NCBI GenBank assembly: GCA_030674185.1
Contig: CM060312.1
Span: 73,483,237 to 73,547,236 of the forward strand
Length of the DNA: 64,000 nucleotides
Direction of reading: 5' to 3'
DNA from: Monoplex corrugatus
Lineage: Eukaryota; Mollusca; Gastropoda; Littorinimorpha; Ranellidae
The notes under the pieces: model-generated
Databases searched by the model: none
What the model saw: the letters and a program-made list of their open reading frames with translations, nothing else
Told to the model about the DNA's origin: nothing
Shown here: in pieces, positions 19,798-34,660 of the stretch
Layout of the letters: each line of letters begins with the position of its first letter
How positions within the stretch are numbered: the first letter of the stretch is position 1
Translations under genes and position numbers: made by a program

Positions 19798-22700
19798 TTA
19801 ATCCTTATGAAGTTCACTTTTTTCGTTCCTCCTTGCCCAGATCCAGCTTGAGCTCCTTTCTGCTGCCTCTGCCATCGCTTTAAGGGCTCTAGTCCTCTTC
19901 TTCCCAGAAATGGCGAGTTGTTTCATGAGATCATAAGCGGAGGTGCCCACAAACCCTCTTGCCCCGACCTCTATGGCGAAGATTTTGACCCGCAGACCTG
20001 CTTTCTTCAGGGTGCTGGCAAGACCGGCGTATTTTTCGGTCTTGTAGATATGTGCTTCTTCCATTCTGCTTTCGTATGGCACAGTGAGTTCTATCAGAAT
20101 CACTTGTTTCGAGGAGTCAGAGTGGAGAGCGATGTCTGGTCTCATGCCTGTCTTGCTGATGACATCTGGGTAATTTCTCCACTCTGGGAGGTCTGCTGTA
20201 CACTCCCAGTCGACTGCTCCATCCAGAAGACCCTTTGGCAATGTGCTGGTTGTCATAGCACTTTCGGGCCAGACCTGTTTCCCTCCTGCTTTGTAGAACG
20301 TTGTCATAGCAATTGGTGCGTTTGGGGTCATGGTTTTTTCGCTAACCACATCTGTGATCACTTTCAGAACTTGGTTGTGCCTCCATGTATACCTTCCTTG
20401 GGCTAGCGCTACTTTGCAAGAGCTTAGGACATGTTCCACTGTTTGTTTCTTCTGACAGAGCGGACATGCTGGGTCGTCTGCTTTCCCCCATTTCACTAAG
20501 TTTGCATTCGAGGGGAGCAGGTCATATACAGATCTGAGGAGGAAGCTTATTCTTAGAGGAGCCATGTGCCACATATCGTTCCAGCTGAGACTTCTTTGGA
20601 GTGCACTGTCCCATGTTGTCCATTGCCCCTGTTGACCTTGCTGGACTGCCTTCTGCACTCTTTTGACATCTTCTTCTTCCTTCAACTCCTGTATGATCAT
20701 GTCTCTTTTTTCCTTCCCTTTGGCTTTGGACCACCACTGCATTTTTGTTGCTCCCAGTCCCTGTCTGTTGGTTTGCGTGTGTCCAATTATTTCTTTGATG
20801 CTGAGGTTTCTCTTGGCATTGTTTACAGCCTCTTGGACTTTCCACTTTCTGCCAGTTCTCAGCTTTGGATGAACTGCTCTCACGATATTGTCCTCCGATT
20901 CCTCCAGCATGCTCAACAGTCTTGCTTTTCCAACTTTGTATTCCTCCACTATGGATTTCAGAGGTAGCTTCAGCATTGCTTGATGACAGTAGAATGCAAC
21001 ATCAGTGAGACCAGGTGGGACACCGAGCCATTTTCTTGTGTATTTGTTGATTTTGGCTTCCATTGCTTCGACTGTGCTGGTGCAAATGTCATAGATTAGT
21101 AGTGGCCACAGCAGCTTTGGTATCAGCATGAACTGTAGACACCAGACTTTGTATTTGCCTGGCAGTCCGCAGTTATCTATTTTCTTCAGGCCTTCTTCTG
21201 CTGTTTGCTTGGTTTCACATCCCCTTTGTGTGTCTTTCAGGGAGTCATCATACCATCTTCCGAGACTTTTTACTGGCTCTTCTGTGACAGTGGGGATGGC
21301 TTGGTTGGCTACCATGAATTTGACTGAATCTGCCACTTTTCCTTTTCGCAGTGAGAGACTTCGGGATTTCTTAGGTTTGAACCTCATTCTTGAAGAGGCC
21401 ACCAGCTCATCCAGCTGCTTTAAGATTTGGTGTGTCTCTTCCTCATCCGTGGACAAGACTGTTGTGTCATCCATGAAAGCTTTCAGAGGAGGCATCTGGT
21501 ATCCATCTCCCAGATTCACTGGACCTGAACTCTTCATTGCAGCTTTCAAGATGACTTCCATTGCCAACACGAACAGTATGGGAGAGATTGCACAGCCCAT
21601 TGCAATGCCCACCTCTAGGTCTATCCAGTCCGTGGTGTATTCTTTGGTAGAGAACCGCATTGAGAACCCTTGGAAATACTTCCTCAGCATTGTTCGGATG
21701 TTTTCTGGGATGTGATACATTTCAAGAGCCAGCTGGATCATATCGTGTGGAACTGATCCATATGCATTCGCCAGATCAAGCCAAACTACGTCAATGTTTC
21801 TCTTCTCTGTTCTTGCTTTTTGGATGGCATCCCAAATCAACGTGGCATGTTCCAAGCATCCAGGCATTCCTGGTATGCCTCCCTTTTGGACTGACATATC
21901 CAGATACTTGTTTTCAGTCAGGTATTCTGTCAATCTTGCTGCCATAACAGAGAAGAAGATTTTCCCCTCGACGTTCAGAAGTGATATTGGCCTGAACTGA
22001 TTGATGCTGCTGGAGTTCTGCTCCTTCGGAATGTACACTCCTTCAGCTCTCATCCATTGGTCGCTGATCTTCTGGTTCCTCCATGCTGATCGAATCATCT
22101 TGTGGAGCCACTCGAGCACTTTTGGGCATTTCTTGTAGAGCAGGTATGGTATTCCGTTTGGTCCAGGTGCTGACTTGGCTCTGGCTTTCTTTACTACGTT
22201 CTTCACTTCATCCAGTGTTGGTGGTTTGTTATTGAATTTTCCTTCTGGCGCTGCAGGCCAAACCAGATTCTGGATTTCAAGTGGTGCCTCGCGCTGAGAA
22301 TCGGAATATGTTTCCCTGAGATGCTGCTCTAGGGTTTCCTTGCCCACTGTGAGAGTCCCTGATTTGGGTTGTTCAAACAGCTTTCTTGAAAAGTCAAAGG
22401 GATCTTTGAAGAAACGATCTTGAGTCTTCTTCTTTTTGCTCTTTCTTCGCCTTGCTGATTCCACTTTGCTGAGAGCATTGTGTTTGGCCTTCAGATCTTT
22501 CCAGAGTTCCAGGAGCCCTTGCTTCTCGAATTCTGAGGCAGTTTTCATTCGCTTTTTAAGCTTCCTTTTCTCCCTCCGGATGCTCTCCATCTGTTGCTGT
22601 CTTCTGGATTTCTGGGGAGGCGTTTTTGTCTTTGGCTGCTTCACTCCATAAGTGTCCCTGCAGATAGAGTATATGATGTCTCCGTATGTGTCAAGTTTGT

Positions 22701-23046
22701 GTTCCAGCGTACTGTTCCCTATTAGCGCATTCAGCTTAAGGACAAGTTCCTCATCTAATTTCTCCCATTGTTCTTTTGCACCGGCAGGCGGCAAATTGAG
22801 TTTTCCACGTTTGGCGTTAAGAGCTTGTGCAAAATCCGCATCAGAACCGTCAGCGTGGATGTCCTTGGCACTATGGTTTAATTCCTGGCCTTGGTCATCC
22901 AACGTCTCACCTGCTATCGCAGTGCGCTGCTGCTGGTTCGTATGTGTCTTCAAACAGCCCATTTTTGTCCTGTGGATCTTCATGCCGCGTTTGGTGGTGA
23001 ATCTCCTTCCACACGCACACGGAAATTCCAACTGGTCATTAATCAT
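19798..23046 (-). CDS. R2-like replicase: zinc finger, RT, restriction-like endonuclease
   Basis: This single 1082-residue ORF carries out site nicking and target-primed reverse transcription. The N-terminus has one zinc-finger-like motif C10, C12, H25, C31 (CACGRRFTTKRGMKIH). A Lys/Arg-rich region covers about 140-210. RT spans about 270-620, with APGPNGIPY, NQFRPISLLN, VVWLDLANAYGSV and the active site FMDD at 524-527 in place of YADD. C-terminal CCHC is at 861-877 (CPLCQKKQTVEHVLSSC). A PD-(D/E)xK-type nuclease core follows with P970-D971 and E986 (ILIELTVPYE). This layout defines the RLE class (R2, NeSL, Hero and allies); the clade is unresolved. The frame is open and extends upstream to 23161 without another ATG, so 23046 is the best start. 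Confidence 0.85.
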   Translation of the reverse strand: MINDQLEFPCACGRRFTTKRGMKIHRTKMGCLKTHTNQQQRTAIAGETLDDQGQELNHSAKDIHADGSDADFAQALNAKRGKLNLPPAGAKEQWEKLDEELVLKLNALIGNSTLEHKLDTYGDIIYSICRDTYGVKQPKTKTPPQKSRRQQQMESIRREKRKLKKRMKTASEFEKQGLLELWKDLKAKHNALSKVESARRRKSKKKKTQDRFFKDPFDFSRKLFEQPKSGTLTVGKETLEQHLRETYSDSQREAPLEIQNLVWPAAPEGKFNNKPPTLDEVKNVVKKARAKSAPGPNGIPYLLYKKCPKVLEWLHKMIRSAWRNQKISDQWMRAEGVYIPKEQNSSSINQFRPISLLNVEGKIFFSVMAARLTEYLTENKYLDMSVQKGGIPGMPGCLEHATLIWDAIQKARTEKRNIDVVWLDLANAYGSVPHDMIQLALEMYHIPENIRTMLRKYFQGFSMRFSTKEYTTDWIDLEVGIAMGCAISPILFVLAMEVILKAAMKSSGPVNLGDGYQMPPLKAFMDDTTVLSTDEEETHQILKQLDELVASSRMRFKPKKSRSLSLRKGKVADSVKFMVANQAIPTVTEEPVKSLGRWYDDSLKDTQRGCETKQTAEEGLKKIDNCGLPGKYKVWCLQFMLIPKLLWPLLIYDICTSTVEAMEAKINKYTRKWLGVPPGLTDVAFYCHQAMLKLPLKSIVEEYKVGKARLLSMLEESEDNIVRAVHPKLRTGRKWKVQEAVNNAKRNLSIKEIIGHTQTNRQGLGATKMQWWSKAKGKEKRDMIIQELKEEEDVKRVQKAVQQGQQGQWTTWDSALQRSLSWNDMWHMAPLRISFLLRSVYDLLPSNANLVKWGKADDPACPLCQKKQTVEHVLSSCKVALAQGRYTWRHNQVLKVITDVVSEKTMTPNAPIAMTTFYKAGGKQVWPESAMTTSTLPKGLLDGAVDWECTADLPEWRNYPDVISKTGMRPDIALHSDSSKQVILIELTVPYESRMEEAHIYKTEKYAGLASTLKKAGLRVKIFAIEVGARGFVGTSAYDLMKQLAISGKKRTRALKAMAEAAERSSSWIWARRNEKSELHKD

Positions 23047-23283
23047 GGTCCGTTGTGCGTTTCCAGTCGTGATGGAGTCAGTGCCGATGGATTCATCATT
23101 CTCTCCCCCTTTCGGTGAATCCTGGGAGCATCTTTCATTTGAAAAACTCGTGGCATGTTATCAAAGGCAAGGTGGGAAGCCAACCCACAAAGCCCGCAGA
23201 TCTAGTCTTTCCCAGTGTCCTTCGGTCTTTCCCGAATGTCCTCCGAACTATTCCCGGAAGTCAATGGACTGACCATGTGCAGG

Positions 23284-24137
23284 TAGAAAGAAACTCTAGG
23301 GAGAGCTAGACAACAGAAGGTCTTCAGAGAAGTAACCCCCTTTAGACAAGTGTTTCGGCCCTGAATTCCTTACACTCTCGGGGGGCCGGGCCACATCCAG
23401 GTCATGACTCCTGGATGCCCTTTTGCTGTTGTCTATATATATATATTTTTTTTTTCCCACGCCTGGGCGATTCTGCGCTTCAGAACTGCGGTACGCGGTT
23501 TTACCAATGTGCTAACGGGGCACACATCATCTGTAGGGAATTTAATCCTTATGAAGTTCACTTTTTTCGTTCCTCCTTGCCCAGATCCAGCTTGAGCTCC
23601 TTTCTGCTGCCTCTGCCATCGCTTTAAGGGCTCTAGTCCTCTTCTTCCCAGAAATGGCGAGTTGTTTCATGAGATCATAAGCGGAGGTGCCCACAAACCC
23701 TCTTGCCCCGACCTCTATGGCGAAGATTTTGACCCGCAGACCTGCTTTCTTCAGGGTGCTGGCAAGACCGGCGTATTTTTCGGTCTTGTAGATATGTGCT
23801 TCTTCCATTCTGCTTTCGTATGGCACAGTGAGTTCTATCAGAATCACTTGTTTCGAGGAGTCAGAGTGGAGAGCGATGTCTGGTCTCATGCCTGTCTTGC
23901 TGATGACATCTGGGTAATTTCTCCACTCTGGGAGGTCTGCTGTACACTCCCAGTCGACTGCTCCATCCAGAAGACCCTTTGGCAATGTGCTGGTTGTCAT
24001 AGCACTTTCGGGCCAGACCTGTTTCCCTCCTGCTTTGTAGAACGTTGTCATAGCAATTGGTGCGTTTGGGGTCATGGTTTTTTCGCTAACCACATCTGTG
24101 ATCACTTTCAGAACTTGGTTCTGTGATCACTTTCAGA
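23284..24137 (-). mobile_element. R2-like element, 5'-truncated copy B
   Basis: This copy is near-identical to 19529-20376, with a 12-bp deletion in the tRNA-like segment. It encodes only the last ~187 residues (23542-24105). It lies directly upstream of copy A in the same orientation, with no host sequence between. Its 5' end shows a repeat of CTGTGATCACTTTCAGA (24121-24137) before the second ACTTTGG at 24138-24144. Confidence 0.85.
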
Positions 24138-26183
<2,046 letters not shown>

Positions 26184-26479
26184 CCTAATATCATCACAGC
26201 TGTTCAAGGGAGGCAAATGCTATTACGCCCTGCAGTCGCTTAAGTCGGCTCCCTTGTATGAAGTGTTGCCGGTGTGGTGCCGCCAAGCGAGTGAATCCAT
26301 CGATCTATCTCTTACACACGCGACTGCATCTCAAACCGAACCGCCCAGTGACTGGTTGATGTTTGGTTTATACGGCAGACGCCTTGCTTTATGCATATGT
26401 ATGAACTATGACCCTTTGAGGAAAAAAAGAAAAGAAAAAAAAAAAAAGAAAAGAAAAAAAAAAAAAAAAAGAAAAAAAA

Positions 26480-26515
<36 letters not shown>

Positions 26516-27160
26516 AAAGTCACTCACATTTTCTAACGCACTTTTCTTGATTTGAATAACTCGATATATGTGACCTTCCATCACGGAATGAGTCGCTTGT
26601 CCACTGGCAGTGTTTTGCACAATGGGACAAAATAAGCGAGAGGGGTGTCAGGACTCGTTATGGAATTGTTGATTTTAGCGGATGCCGGAACCCTTCCTAC
26701 ACATTCCACATTCAATACATTACGCATATTCTGGTTCTTTCTGAGTTAAAAAGCTATTTGCATTACCCTACCCAACATGCTGATGCTGAACTTTCACTTT
26801 CGTTTTTCTTGATTTTCTCAAAACTGTGTTTCGGAAGAGCGCCATGTTTGGAAGGCTGTACCTCAGGTATTTATTGTCCGATTTTAAAATGGTTTTCTTC
26901 ATTAGAAAGAGCAGTAAATGTACATTTAGAAGCAATGAAAAAGTGAAAACTGCCTAAAGTGGACAAGTGACTCATTTCGTGGTGGAAAGTCACATGTATG
27001 CTTGACTTTCTTCTCCTTCTAGGTGCATTGGGTTTGTCTTCTTGGCGTTTAGAAGCAGAGGCACCTTCTTGCCTGCTGCATCTATTGTGTATAAAATACA
27101 GAATTATTTTCATGCTGGTGATATTATCCAATATTCGTGCAGTATCATCAGCACACAACG
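26184..27160. other. Gene-free stretch with A-rich tract
   Basis: Unassigned sequence contains a small inverted motif (GGGAG to CTCCC, 26205-26255) and an A/GAAA-rich run at 26410-26518. Open frames here carry no recognised domain. Confidence 0.4.
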
Positions 27161-27340
27161 GTCACAACGGGAAAGCTGGAGGGAAAGAGAGCACCAGGTA
27201 GACCCAGGGAGAAAATGCTAGACGGACTTGCGGAGTGGCTGTAGACGAGGAGGGTGGAGGAGATGCTTGGGGCAACAAGAGATAGAGACAGATGAAAGTC
27301 CATGATCGCCAAGGCACCTGATGATGATGATCATCATCAG
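27160..27340 (+). mobile_element. RTE-type 3' fragment
   Basis: The final ~170 bp of the RTE family ends in ATGATGATGATCATCATC. The coding frame is broken. Confidence 0.7.
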
Positions 27341-27568
27341 CACATCATAGAATTGTGATATTTTTACCGCCAATTTTATTCCGATGTCTTCAATATCTGC
27401 TTCTCAGTCTTTATCTTACAATATTAAAAAAACAACTATAAATGTGTTACTTGATTAAGACATGAATGGTGTGGCACAATCAAAGAACAAGGGATGGATA
27501 GACATAGGTTTTAGACAACTGCATATCTTTTATGTATTTTGTTTCCCATAGTCTTGATTTTGTGTATT
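27341..27568. other. Unassigned AT-rich sequence
   Basis: No gene or repeat family is recognised in this short AT-rich interval. Confidence 0.4.
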
Positions 27569-27628
27569 AACCCTTTGACTCCCGCACCGTATCCACCAAC
27601 TGCAAAAACTTAACCCTTTCATTCCCTT
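27569..27628. mobile_element. Truncated TTAA-type MITE
   Basis: Only the left outer arm (TTAACCCTTTGACTCCCG) and the start of the inner arm remain. The RTE inversion junction begins directly after it. Confidence 0.55.
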
Positions 27629-28140
27629 ACCAACGATCTTCTTGTGTTGCCTCCATCAAGACTATCTCGTTTGTTTTCTTTGCTGTCCATAGAACTCGCA
27701 ACATTCTTCTTAGAAACCACATCTCGGTTGCCTCAATCTTTTTCTGGCTTTGTTTGTTGACTGTATAACATTATCGGTTCTATGTAATATTCAAGAACTC
27801 TCTTCCTGACGTTGATTGATAAGCATTTGTTGGCTAGAATGCTTTTCATTTTATTGACACAAGAAGATCATTGATAAGAATGATTAGGGAAAAACAGGCA
27901 ACATTTATAGGCCATTTATGAGGAAAGGGGAACTAGAGCACCTAATCACAACAGGAAAGCTGGAGGGAAAGAAAGCACCAGATAGACCCAGGGAGAAAAT
28001 ATTGGACGGACTTGCAGGGTGGCTGAGGACAGAGAGGGTGGAAGATGTGCTTGCGGCAACAAGGGATAGATAGATGCATATGGAGGGCCATGATCGCCAA
28101 CGCCATGCGGCAGGGCACATGATGATGATGATGATGTCAT
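27629..28140 (+). mobile_element. RTE-type copy with 5' inversion
   Basis: The segment 27629-27850 is RTE sequence in minus orientation; 27851-28140 is the directly adjacent downstream part in plus orientation, ending in (ATG)n. The two parts overlap by about 18 bp of family sequence (CACAAGAAGATC). Confidence 0.7.
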
Positions 28141-28278
28141 ATTCTCTAGCACACACTGTAATTATTCAATCTGGCTGAAAATTTTGATGAAAGGAAGATG
28201 AAATAAAGATCTTGAAAATAAAACAAATTTGAATGCACTGGATGAGTAGTTGGTTTGTTGTGATTGTTTGAAAAATGA

Positions 28279-28361
<83 letters not shown>

Positions 28362-28463
28362 GTGTGTGTGTGTGCGAATATGTGTGCGAGCGTTTGTGAG
28401 AAAGAGGGGGAGTAAACAGTAATGTGGAAAGTACCAAAGAGAGAGCATAATTATTATGCATCT

Positions 28464-28497
<34 letters not shown>

Positions 28498-28528
28498 ACA
28501 CATACAAACGCACACACACACACACACA

Positions 28529-28599
<71 letters not shown>

Positions 28600-29040
28600 A
28601 CACACACCAAAGAAAAACTGTATATCTCAAGATTTCAAACCAAATATATTTGGAAACGATGACCCTATGATGACAAGAAATCCAACTATACATAATGATT
28701 TGAAGCAGATCATACACAAAGTGAAATATCAAAATACCAGAACCCATATGTACAACAATCTGAGTCTAACATTGCTGCGAAAATGAACTCTTGCATATTC
28801 GAGAATTACACATATAACATATTAAAAACAAGAGACAGATACAATCAAACTGAGTAAATAAAGTAAGTAAGTAATAGTAAGTAAGTAAATACAAGTAAAT
28901 AAATGAATAATAATAAATAAATAAATAATAAATAAAAATAAAGAAATAAATAAAATAGATAAATTCAGTAAATAAATCAAATACACACTAAATATAGGTG
29001 TTGATATTTATGTAGGTGTAAGCACATCCATAGTGTGCAA
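28141..29040. repeat. (TC)n, (CA)n and AAAT-rich block
   Basis: (TC)n occupies 28279-28355, (CA)n 28490-28597 and an AAGT/AAAT-rich stretch 28858-28985. The remainder is unassigned. Confidence 0.85.
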
Positions 29041-29865
<825 letters not shown>

Positions 29866-29924
29866 AGAATCGATTTTTGACATCAATAACGTACTCTGAT
29901 TCAAAGTCACTGTCAGCGTTCAAG

Positions 29925-32095
29925 CAGAAAAAACCCAGAAAAACGTGAAAATGTATCAAGAACTCGTATTAAGTTAACGAAAAAGGACAGACATAAATCT
30001 CCAGCCAACTGGCCGGCCATTGATAAGCGTACACAGAAGCCAATAAAGAAATACATTAATTTAAATATTTATTGTCTTATGAGTACGCTTTACAAACAAA
30101 CCAGTTTGTTTCTTTGTTGTCGTCTGTGCACACTTAACAAAGGCTAGTGTGTTTCTTTGTTTGTCTTTTATGCAAACTAGACACAAGGCCAATTTGGTTT
30201 TGTTGTTGTCGTTGTCTTCGTTCTGTTTTGTGTAAACTTTGACTCTGTTTTGTTTCTTGTGTGTAAATTTTGACAAAGAGACCTATTTGTTTCATTGTTG
30301 TCTTTTACGTACGCTCGTCAGAGGTCAGGTTGTTGTTGTTGTTGTTGTTGCCTTTTGTATACGCTCGACAAAGTCAGTTATTTATTTGTTTGTTTTTTGT
30401 GTTATTGTTTCTGGTTTGTTGTTGTTGTTATTATTATTTTTGTCTGTTTGTTTGTTTTTCTTTTTTTTGCCTTTTGCGTGTATTTGACAGAGGTCAGTTT
30501 GTTTTTCGTTGTCATTTGTGTCTGGTTGACAAGAGTCGGTTCGCTTTTTTTTATATTGTCTATTGTATACGCTTGACAAAGGTCAGGTTTATTTTTTGCT
30601 TGGTTGGTTAGGGTTGTTTTTTGTTTTTTTTGTTTTGTTTTGTTTTTGTTTGTTTTGTCTTTTGTGTATGCTTGACGAAAGTCACTTTGTTTCTTATTGT
30701 CCTCTGTGTGCGCTTGACAAAGGTCATGTACAGTTTTTCTGTGTACTCATTGCAAAGGTCACTTTGTTTCTTACTGTTTCGTGTGTATGCTTGACAAAGG
30801 TTGTTTTTTTTCTGTGTATGCATGACAAAGATCTATTTTTCTGTGCACGCTTAACAAAGGCCATTTCTTTCTGTGTACACTTGACAAAGGTAAGTCTTTT
30901 TCTATGTACGCTTGACAAAGGTCAGTTTTTTTCTGTGTACGCTTGACAAAGGTAAGTTTTTTCTGTGTAAGCTTGACAAAGGTAAGTTTTCTTCTGTATT
31001 CGCTTGATAAAGGTAAGTTTTTTCTGTGTACATTTAACAAAGGCCAGTTTCTTCTGTGTACACTTGACAAAGGTAAGCTCTTTTCGTGTACGTGACAAAA
31101 GTCTTCTTCTGTACCTTAACAAAGGCCATTTTTTTCTGTGTACACTTGCAAAGGTAAGTTTTTTTCTGTGTACGCTTGCAAAGGTAATTTTTTTTCTGTG
31201 TACGCTTGACAAAGGTCGTTTTGTCTGTATACACTTGACAAAGGTAATTTTTTTTCTGTGTACGCTTGACAAAGGTCTTTTTTTGTCTGTGTACACTTGA
31301 CAAAGGTAATTTTTTTTCTGTGTACGCTTGACAAAGGTCGTTTTGTCTGTATACACTTGACAAAGGTAATTTTTTTTTCTGTGTACGCTTGACAAAGGTA
31401 AGTTTTTTTCTGTGTACGCTTGACAAAGGTAAGTTTTTTTTCTGTGTACGCTTGACAAAGGTCGTTTTGTCTGTATACACTTGACAAAGGTAAGTTTTTT
31501 CTGTGTACGCTTGACAAAGCAGTGGTCAGTTTGTTTTTCTGTGTAGCTTGACAAAGGTAGTTTTTCTGTGTACGCTTGACAAAGGTTAGTTTTTTTCCTG
31601 TACGCTGACAAAGGTAATTTTTCCTGTTACGCTTGACAAAGGTCAGTTTGTTTTTCTGTTACGCTTGACAAAGGTCAGTTTGTTTTTCTGTGTATGCTTG
31701 ACAAAGGTCAGTTTGTTTTTCTGTGTACGCTTGACAAAGGTCAGTTTGTTTTTCTGTATACGCTTGACAAAGGTCAGTTTGTTTTTCTGTGTACGCTTGA
31801 CAAAGGTCAGTTTGTTTTTCTGTATACGCTTGACAAAGGTCAGTTTGTTTTTCTGTGTACGCTTGACAAAGGTCAGTTTGTTTTTCTGTATACGCTTGAC
31901 AAAGGTCAGTTTGTTTTTCTGTGTATGCTTGACAAAGGTCAGTTTGTTTTTCTGTGTACGCTTGACAAAGGTCAGTTTGTTTCTTTGTTGTCTTTTGCGT
32001 ACACCTGAGAAAGACCAGTTGGCCGAAAACTTGCGCTTGTCTTTTTTCGTTCATTAAATACGTATTCTCATTCAGTTTTCTTGTAGTTCTGGTAT
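29925..32095. mobile_element. Foldback MITE with expanded 33-bp minisatellite core
   Basis: The left arm (29925-30015, minus-type, ending CAACTGGCCGGCC) and the right arm (about 32005-32095, CAGTTGGCCGAAAACTTGC) match the two arms of the compact element at 48155-48425. Between them lies about 2 kb of tandem units built on ACGCTTGACAAAGGTCAG. Units are long and degenerate at 30060-30600, about 30 bp and variable at 30600-31640, and nearly uniform 33-bp repeats at 31640-31990. Minus-strand open frames (repeating CQAYTEKQTDL) arise because 33 is a multiple of three. Confidence 0.8.
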
Positions 32096-32315
<220 letters not shown>

Positions 32316-33545
32316 AAATTAACTTGATAGAAAAAATCACAATCACACAATCACACATGAAGGAAAAACTCTTATGATCGAAGTTGCAATTAAACAACCA
32401 TAGCGATGGTAGGCTACAACCCTATGTATGATTGAGATAGCGTTGGAATAAATTCCACGAGATTGACTCAGTGTGAAACAGTGATCTGCCAGTGAACCAA
32501 TCTTGTGGTTGAAATCGCAAGTACAGAACCTTGTGAGCAAAACATACTGACACAATCTTATGACTGACACTGCGATCACATGATATTAAAAGCAAAGGTT
32601 CAATCCTATATCACGCCGCAATAAGACAAATCATAGACCACAGAATACGCTGGGTGTTTGTATGTCGAGTGAGAAAGGGGGAATTGGTGTGAGAGTGCAA
32701 GAATATTGTTATTGTTTTGTTGTTTAAAGCCCTGCCAAACGCACAGAGCACGAAGGAAACTCCGTAATTCAAGACGCCAGTATTTTATGTCGAATGGATA
32801 TGCTCAAATGCTTCAAAATTATGCAACGTAATCAACCACTCTCTTGTTTTAAAAATCATCAACAAAATCATCAGAATTACACAATAAATACATTATTGAA
32901 AAGCCGCACCAATTATTATCAAGGCTATACTGCATGAAAATCACTGACACTTCAAAAAGAAATGAAATGAAGCTGGGAAATGTTTGTATTTATAATGACA
33001 CCGGAACACAGCACGTAGGGATGACAAAAATGACCTTTCGACGTCATTAACGTCACTATACCCTGGCATCATATTTTCATACAACTTTAGAGAAGAAATG
33101 TCAAAATCATGAAAGTTTAACGCAAAAAATGTTTTAACATTAAGTTCAGTCACACAATATAAAGAGGATGATGTGACAATCACGAACGCTTAATGCAAAA
33201 AAAAAAAAGAAAAGTTTTTTTGACATTAAAATGAGACCTTATTCTGATCAGCACTGGCATAGGATTTTTATGCAGTTGCAACAAAAAGTTTGTAAAGTCG
33301 TGTGTACTATCCATGTGGTTGTTTATCATGTGCCGACTGCGAAGTTGCATGAGTCACTGCTCGTGTTCCGTCACGATACACTGGGAATGTGGGAAATCAT
33401 TTATTTCTTTGTTTAGTTCTTTGGGTTTTCCACACGGCGCCTGACACATGTGACCATTTCATCTACCCTGTGACGGCAGCTGGATTCATACGGTAACAAA
33501 AACACTCTTTGAGACAAGAAATGGAGTATGAACACTGCAGTGACG
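32316..33545. other. Gene-free stretch
   Basis: Unique-looking AT-rich sequence with no recognised coding region, repeat family or RNA gene. Confidence 0.4.
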
Positions 33546-33549
33546 GGAG

Positions 33550-34660
33550 ATTACAATACAATACAATACAATACAATACAATACAATACAATACAATTAC
33601 AACACAACGCAACGCAACGTAACACAACACAACACAACACAACACAACACAACAAACAATACAATGCAATGCAATGCAATGCAATACAATACAATACAAT
33701 ACAATTACAACACAACGCAACGTAACACAACACAACACAACACAATACAATGCAATGCAATACAATACAATACAATACAATACAATTACAACACAACGCA
33801 ACGCAACGCAACGTAACACAACACAACACAACACAACACAATACAATACAATACAATACAATGCAATGCAATGCAATACAATACAATACAAGTAGTGTAG
33901 TGCAATGCGATGCAGTGATACGCAATACAATACATATAATACAATACAATACAATACAATACAATACAATACAATAAGTGCACTGAAGTACAGTATAGCA
34001 CAGAACAGTATCAGTTTAGAATTGTACACTATAGTACGGTGTAATTAATGTAATATAGAATAGTATCATTACAATAGTGTATAGTGCAGTAATCCTCGTA
34101 CAGTACATTATCAGCACACAACTGTACAGTACAATACACAATAGTACAGTATCCGAATAGTGTTGTAGAGTATATCAAAGCATAGTACAGTATTGTATAG
34201 CACGGTACATTATAGTACAGTACAATATCAACACAGTATTGAATAGTACAGTAAATTAAGTACAGTACATTACAACACAGTACAGTAAAAGAACAGCATG
34301 GTATCAGTACAGTACAGTACAGCATTAGCTCCGTTTTGTACAGTACAAAATATTACAGTACAATAGATATCAACACAGCATCGTAGCGTAGTGTACTGTT
34401 CAGTACAGTACAATATCTTACAGTTCAGTATCGACACAGTATAATAGTACAGCACAGTACAGTACTATACAGTACAGTACATTACAGTGCAATCAATCTT
34501 AGGTGTTGCGTAATCCAGCACATTACAGTACAGCACAGTATTGTATGGTATGGTATAGTAGAGTGCAGTACAGTACATCACAGTACAGAACAGTATCAGA
34601 ACATTATCGGTACAATACAGTATCATTATTGATATAGTATGTTAGAGTGAGAGTCCTAAT
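33550..34660. repeat. Pentanucleotide block with higher-order structure
   Basis: (ATACA), (ACAAC), (GCAAT) and (AACGC) runs alternate at 33550-33975. The sequence TTACAACACAACGCAACG recurs at about 33597, 33705 and 33786, so runs are repeated as larger blocks. From 33975 to 34660 it decays into irregular AGTAC/ACAGT repeats. Long open frames are repeat translations. Confidence 0.85.

Larger units (their letters stand above)
19529..23283 (-). mobile_element. R2-like (RLE-class) non-LTR retrotransposon, copy A
   Basis: This 3.75-kb element on minus has a 3' end at 19529 next to the target duplication ACTTTGG (19522-19528) and a 5' end at 23283, abutting copy B. It has one ORF, a ~240-bp 5' region and a ~270-bp 3' UTR with a tRNA-like segment. 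It is inserted in the MADF exon of the right arm; the left arm shows the empty site near 18940. Confidence 0.85.

Noticed and set aside
30480..32000. CRISPR-like array of ~33-bp repeats
   Set aside because: Repeats are directly adjacent with no unique spacers, lie in eukaryotic repeat DNA, and no cas genes occur.
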